Assembly: GCF_019424165.1 (NCBI RefSeq)
Contig: NZ_JAHZAA010000015.1
Span: forward strand, 15,513 to 53,015
Source of the DNA: Desulfovibrio sp.
GTDB taxonomy: Bacteria; Desulfobacterota; Desulfovibrionia; Desulfovibrionales; Desulfovibrionaceae
Direction of reading: 5' to 3'
Length of the DNA stretch: 37,503 bases
Part shown: one piece after another, positions 33,820 to 37,503 of the stretch
Layout: every line of letters begins with the position of its first letter
How positions within the stretch are numbered: position 1 is the first letter of the stretch
Translations under genes and position numbers: made by a program
Notes under the pieces: model-generated
Told to the model about the DNA's origin: nothing
Database searches by the model: none
The model's input: the letters and a program-made list of their open reading frames with translations, nothing else

Positions 33820-34490
33820 AGGTGGCCGCTCGTGGCACAACCCTGTTTTTTTCCTTGGGCATGCACACGTTGCTGCTGGGCGGCTTGCTGTTTTTGGCCA
33901 GGGAAACGCCAAACACCACAGAAAGAGTGTACCGCGTAGCTCTTACCGAATTTGCTCCGGCTCCCAATCTACCCCCTGCACAAGCGGCCGTTGAGCCGCC
34001 TGCGCCGTCTCCGCCGCCGGAGCCAAAAAAGCAGGAAGTTCAGCCGCAAAAGCCTGTGGAGCCAAAGCCGGATGTGAAAAAAATCAGCCCTAAAAAGAGC
34101 AATGCCCCCCTGCCCAAAGAGGAGGCCGCCTCGCCACCGCCGCCGCCTCTTCCGGCAGCGTCCGCCGGGCCGCAACCTCGCACCGTGGGCGGTTTCAGCG
34201 CGTATGAAAGCGATTCGCTGGATCAGCGCCCGAGCGTTACGCGGCGCGTTGTACCTGCATATCCCACCAAAGCCCGCCGCATGAATGTCCAGGGTTTCGT
34301 CAAGGTGCGCCTTGTGGTGGATACCTCCGGTCAACCTCGCAATTGCGAGATCATCAGCGCAACACCGGATGGCTATTTTGAAGAGGCTGCGCTCAAGGCA
34401 GTCCAAAGCATGCGTTTTGCTCCCGGTAAACTCAAAGGCCAGCCGGTGAACACTCTGGTAGTGGTCCCCTTTGCGTTCAGCCTGCGGTAA
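33816..34490 (+). CDS. tonB: TonB-family protein
   Basis: The 224-residue protein has an N-terminal membrane anchor, a long Pro/Lys/Glu-rich spacer (about residues 45-120; PPAPSPPPEPKKQEVQ and on), and a C-terminal TonB domain (RRVVPAYPTKARRMNVQGFV through MRFAPGKLKG). The spacer spans the periplasm so that the C-terminal domain can reach outer-membrane receptors. The C-terminal domain is TonB-like rather than TolA-like. No receptor, TolB or Pal gene is adjacent. Confidence 0.9.
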   Translation: MKVAARGTTLFFSLGMHTLLLGGLLFLARETPNTTERVYRVALTEFAPAPNLPPAQAAVEPPAPSPPPEPKKQEVQPQKPVEPKPDVKKISPKKSNAPLPKEEAASPPPPPLPAASAGPQPRTVGGFSAYESDSLDQRPSVTRRVVPAYPTKARRMNVQGFVKVRLVVDTSGQPRNCEIISATPDGYFEEAALKAVQSMRFAPGKLKGQPVNTLVVVPFAFSLR

Positions 34491-34554
34491 TGGCGTTCGC
34501 GTAAGGATTTTTGCGCAACATCCACATGATTCCCCACAAAAAACATCCGTCTGC

Positions 34555-34585
34555 GAAAGCCTGCATTTGCGGGCTTTCTTTTTTT
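34555..34585 (+). terminator. Rho-independent terminator of the tonB operon
   Basis: GAAAGCCTGC and GCGGGCTTTC (one mismatch) flank ATTT and run into seven T. Confidence 0.9.
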
Positions 34586-35433
34586 AAACTGCTGCTGGCA
34601 TGTCCGGCTCGAACGCCCCACTGCCAGCCTGGCGGACGACCGGGTGGCAAATCTTGAGCAGGACGCTTTCTGTTTTTGGCAACCCCACAATTTTCTGCGC
34701 TGTTTTTTCATGTTTTTTATGTCCGGTATGACAGCCACTTACATTTTTTTGATCCCGCTTTTCATAGTTATACGTCTTTCGCCTGTAACAATATCGGGAA
34801 AGATGAAAGCGCGTCAGCTTGACAGAATAAAGCCTGATGCATAAATTGCTACTGCATGGGTTGACGGCTCTGTAGCATCTTGCAGAGGCAGCCCTCGCGG
34901 GAAGCGCCATCCGGCTTCCTCCATCCAGCCCCATCTGCCGATACGGCTGCCCTTTATCACAGTTTCTCTCCCGCAAGCAGGACAGCACGACCATCGATAC
35001 GGTGTAACCGACACATTCTTCTGTCCGGTTTTCGCCGCTTGGCATGCTCACCAGGCCTCAGCACTGCCCATCCCAAAAGCGTTTGCTTTCAACGTCCCAA
35101 CAGGCTTGTGTGCTCTGTTAACAGCATTGACTGCCCGGCACACAACAAGCCTTGACGCTACCGTTGCCACAAGAATGCGGCAGCGTTTTGCCGGAAGCCG
35201 CGAGCCATTTTACTGCACGCATCCCGGCGGGAATCTTTTCGGATTCCCTGATATTGTTCATTGTTGTCAGGCCCTATGACGCCCGGCAACGACGTGATCT
35301 CTGCCAGTTACTGGCCTGCTTCCCGTCAGCTTTTCATAGCTCCACCCTACTTTTATTTCTATTCCCTTGAGCTTGCTGCCATATACCGCGCGCTTTTCAA
35401 AGCGCCTGATTCGCAGCCAGAAAGGAGATCCCA
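34586..35433. other. Long gene-free region upstream of the surface protein
   Basis: No frame in this 848-bp stretch looks like a protein with a ribosome-binding site. It contains a good sigma-70 promoter (34819-34847), an imperfect inverted repeat with arms TTGTGTGC/GCACACAA extended by AGGCTT/AAGCCT (35102-35152), and a perfect 7-bp hairpin GGGAATC/GATTCCC (35229-35248). It is probably a long regulated leader or carries a small RNA. Confidence 0.4.
34819..34847 (+). promoter_or_regulatory. Sigma-70-type promoter about 590 bp before the surface protein
   Basis: TTGACA, 17 bases, TAAATT. The -35 box is perfect and the -10 box has two changes. If used for the downstream gene it gives a leader of about 580 bases. 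Confidence 0.6.
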
Positions 35434-37503
35434 ATGGCAAATATTGTTTTAATCCGCCCGGCCACCGGCGGCCACATTTCCATACCTGCAGAAACCGGCG
35501 CCACCATCGTTCTGGATTTCATCGCAACCCAGAGCACCCTTGAGCGCAGTAATGACAATCTTGTTTTCCGTTTTGATGACGGCGCAGATATTGTCATTGA
35601 AAACTTTTATACCACGTTCGGTCAGCAGGATATTCCCCAGTTTGAGGTCGATGGGCAACTTGTGTCGGGAGCGGACTTTTTCAACGCTTTTGGCCCGGAT
35701 CTGATCCCTGCCGCCGGCCCTGACGCCGCATCGCAACGCAGCGCCCGCTATACCGAAAATGCCGACAGCGACCTGGCTTCCGGGGTCGATCATCTGAACG
35801 GTCTGGATATGAGCGTTTCCGGCACTGAAGCACCCACAGCCTTCGTGGCTTTTGATTCCGCCCCCCTTAATACGGGCGGCGGCGGTAGCGACATCACGCC
35901 ACCGCCACCGCCACCGCCGTACGCCCCCTTTGTTCGTGCGGTACTCTACACCCCCGACAACACCGGAGCCGCTGTAGGCGCCAACATCTTTTTTTCTGAA
36001 AACGGAAATTCTCCTTTCGCCATCCCGCCGGGCAGCATGGATTTTTCAGGCTCAGCCCCCTGGGCGCAGTATGGAATCAGCGCCACCTTACCCGAAGGTT
36101 GGTCGCAAAACTGGGTTAACATCTCTCTGGACAGCTACACAGGAAGGCTGGAGTTCCGTCTTACCCCTGAAGGCGTGGCAGAAATGCAGCGTCTTGGCCT
36201 GAACGGCGAAGACCTTGTCGATATCATCCGCATTTCCGTAACGGATCGGCATTCCGGCAATACATTTGATTACAATGTGGAATTTGTGGCTACGGCCGAT
36301 CCGGAGTTCGACTCCGCCGCCCACACTGCCAAGCACGGCAACGAGGCCGGTTTGGACAACATTGGCGAATTTCACTACGGCAGGGGTACAAACGGGCAAT
36401 ACTCCATCATCTCCTCAGATAAAAATGATGAAATCATCCTGGCCGACACGCTTCAGGGCGGCAGCTCCATACATGCCAGCGGTTCTGCCGACCCTGCCCA
36501 TATGGCTAATGATTACAATACAATCAAGCTGTACAACGGAGCGCAGGCAAATGAGACCGGAAAGATCACGCACATCACGTCCACAGACGGGGTGCTCACA
36601 AGCAACGGCGGCATTCTTGCCACTGCCCAGGGCAGCGGCAACGATATTGATATGGGGGCCGGCAAGGTAGATGTTTCCTCTTACGGTCTCAAAGCCAGCA
36701 ACGGCGGGGAAAACCGTATCGCTGGAGCAGACATAACTGTCAGGGGCACCAGTGGGATAGACTCCAGCAGCGGCGGAAAAAACATCCTGGATGCCGGAGA
36801 CAACGGCAATGTGACCGTCAACGCCTCAACGGCCCTGAAAGCTGAAGGGAAAGACTCCCTTATTGACGTTCACGGCGGCAATGTAGACATCGCCGGTTAC
36901 TATGACGGCATATCGGTCGATTCCAAGGGAACAGCCAATATCAGCGGCGGCACAGTGAATATCACCGCCACCAATGGCAGAACAGTGAAAAACTGGACTG
37001 ACGGCACGATCAACATCAATGCCGATGATGAGGTAAACATACGGCTTACCAATGCCAGCCAGTCCAGCGCAGCCATCATGACCCTGAGCGGCACCACCAC
37101 CGTCAAAAGCGGTGGAGACATCAACATCAATGTTGACAAGGGAACCTATCAGACGTCGGGCATCAATACATGGTCACGCGGCACAGCCAACGTGGAAGCG
37201 GAAAAAGATATCAACATCAAGGTGCATTCCGAAAAAGGCAATGGTGTAACGTACGGCGCTACAGGTATTGAAATCGGCTTCACCCATGGCGGGCGTAACA
37301 ACATCACGTCCAACCACGGCGATATCAAGCTTGATATCGATGCTTCCGCAAGCGGCGTTTACGGCATTACCACATCTGGTTACGACAACAGGAGCGACGG
37401 CATCACCACCATATCCGCCAAAGAAGGCACGCTGGATATCAAGGCAAGCGCCACCAATGACTCCTACTACGCCCACGGAATCGCCTCCAGCGGTTACGGT
37501 AAA
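35434..37503 (+). CDS. Giant repeat-rich surface adhesin, N-terminal 690 residues (runs off the window)
   Basis: I read the frame without a stop from the ATG at 35434, preceded by AAAGGAGA, to the window end. Residues 1-100 form a compact domain (MANIVLIRPATGGHISIP start) like the cell-retention or prefix domains of type I secreted adhesins of the BapA/LapA sort. There is no Sec signal. A Gly-rich linker and a run of seven prolines (about residue 160) follow, then a cadherin-like segment to about 290. From about 330 on, short beta-strand repeats rich in Gly, Asn, Asp, Ser and Thr recur, for example GGTVNITATNG, GGDININVDKG and EKDINIKVHSEKG, as in beta-helix or haemagglutinin-type stalks. Function is probably attachment or biofilm. 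The secretion signal and any RTX tail lie outside. Confidence 0.82.
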   Translation, partial: MANIVLIRPATGGHISIPAETGATIVLDFIATQSTLERSNDNLVFRFDDGADIVIENFYTTFGQQDIPQFEVDGQLVSGADFFNAFGPDLIPAAGPDAASQRSARYTENADSDLASGVDHLNGLDMSVSGTEAPTAFVAFDSAPLNTGGGGSDITPPPPPPPYAPFVRAVLYTPDNTGAAVGANIFFSENGNSPFAIPPGSMDFSGSAPWAQYGISATLPEGWSQNWVNISLDSYTGRLEFRLTPEGVAEMQRLGLNGEDLVDIIRISVTDRHSGNTFDYNVEFVATADPEFDSAAHTAKHGNEAGLDNIGEFHYGRGTNGQYSIISSDKNDEIILADTLQGGSSIHASGSADPAHMANDYNTIKLYNGAQANETGKITHITSTDGVLTSNGGILATAQGSGNDIDMGAGKVDVSSYGLKASNGGENRIAGADITVRGTSGIDSSSGGKNILDAGDNGNVTVNASTALKAEGKDSLIDVHGGNVDIAGYYDGISVDSKGTANISGGTVNITATNGRTVKNWTDGTININADDEVNIRLTNASQSSAAIMTLSGTTTVKSGGDININVDKGTYQTSGINTWSRGTANVEAEKDINIKVHSEKGNGVTYGATGIEIGFTHGGRNNITSNHGDIKLDIDASASGVYGITTSGYDNRSDGITTISAKEGTLDIKASATNDSYYAHGIASSGYGK

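Noticed and set aside
34584..35051. Minus-strand frame of 155 codons in the gene-free region before the adhesin
   Set aside because: It overlaps the tonB terminator, has a Cys/Arg-rich unlikely composition and lacks a ribosome-binding site.
1..37503. CRISPR array, insertion sequence, integrase or prophage genes
   Set aside because: No regular spaced repeats, transposase or integrase motifs, or terminal inverted repeats with flanking duplications were seen; both tRNA genes lack adjacent integrase genes.

Overview
The window looks like a chromosomal segment of a sulfate-reducing bacterium of the Desulfovibrio type. The evidence is a glycyl-radical sulfonate lyase with its activase, a short monoheme c-type cytochrome, a methionine synthase without its reactivation domain, and a housekeeping order (metH, rpoH-like, TPR lipoprotein, rpiB, cysS, M48 protease, hslV, ispE, tRNA-Gln, prs, rplY, pth, carD, rho) that I recall as typical of Desulfovibrio. 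Base composition is moderately GC-rich and fairly even. I see no insertion sequence, integrase, phage gene or CRISPR array.

Region 1 (1-9688) begins with the 5' end of radA. It then holds a sigma-54-controlled sulfonate locus built around a divergent control region. Leftward run islA (glycyl radical enzyme whose sulfonate-site and radical-site residues fit isethionate sulfite-lyase), islB (radical SAM activase), a PAS/AAA+/Fis sigma-54 activator, and an EamA-type transporter. Rightward run a 44-codon upstream ORF, an amidohydrolase-fold protein that has lost most of its metal ligands, and an MHS-family symporter. The roughly 600-bp region between the two arms has a -24/-12 promoter facing each way, an exact IHF-consensus site, a perfect 18-bp palindrome and two sets of direct repeats. 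The simplest reading is uptake of a C2 sulfonate, radical C-S cleavage to sulfite and acetaldehyde, and use of the sulfite for anaerobic respiration. The amidohydrolase-fold protein and the two transporters are not parts of this pathway that I recognise.

Region 2 (9689-14587, all leftward) carries a zinc-ribbon membrane protein, hypoxanthine phosphoribosyltransferase, a periplasmic TlpA-like thioredoxin, and a cobalamin-dependent methionine synthase.

Region 3 (14951-30923, all rightward) is the housekeeping block. It includes a heat-shock-type sigma factor with a long acidic N-terminal extension, an envelope lipoprotein pair, rpiB-cysS, a BepA-like protease with hslV, ispE, tRNA-Gln, prs, rplY, an alpha/beta hydrolase overlapping pth, carD, rho and a small cytochrome c. 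Two nested palindromic elements (16272-16376 and 26131-26191) lie in intergenic spaces.

Region 4 (31001-37503) has a leftward secreted endonuclease I, tRNA-Val, a tolQ/exbB-tolR/exbD-tonB energy-transduction operon, and a gene-free stretch of about 850 bp. That stretch leads into the first 690 codons of a giant repeat-rich surface protein that runs off the window.
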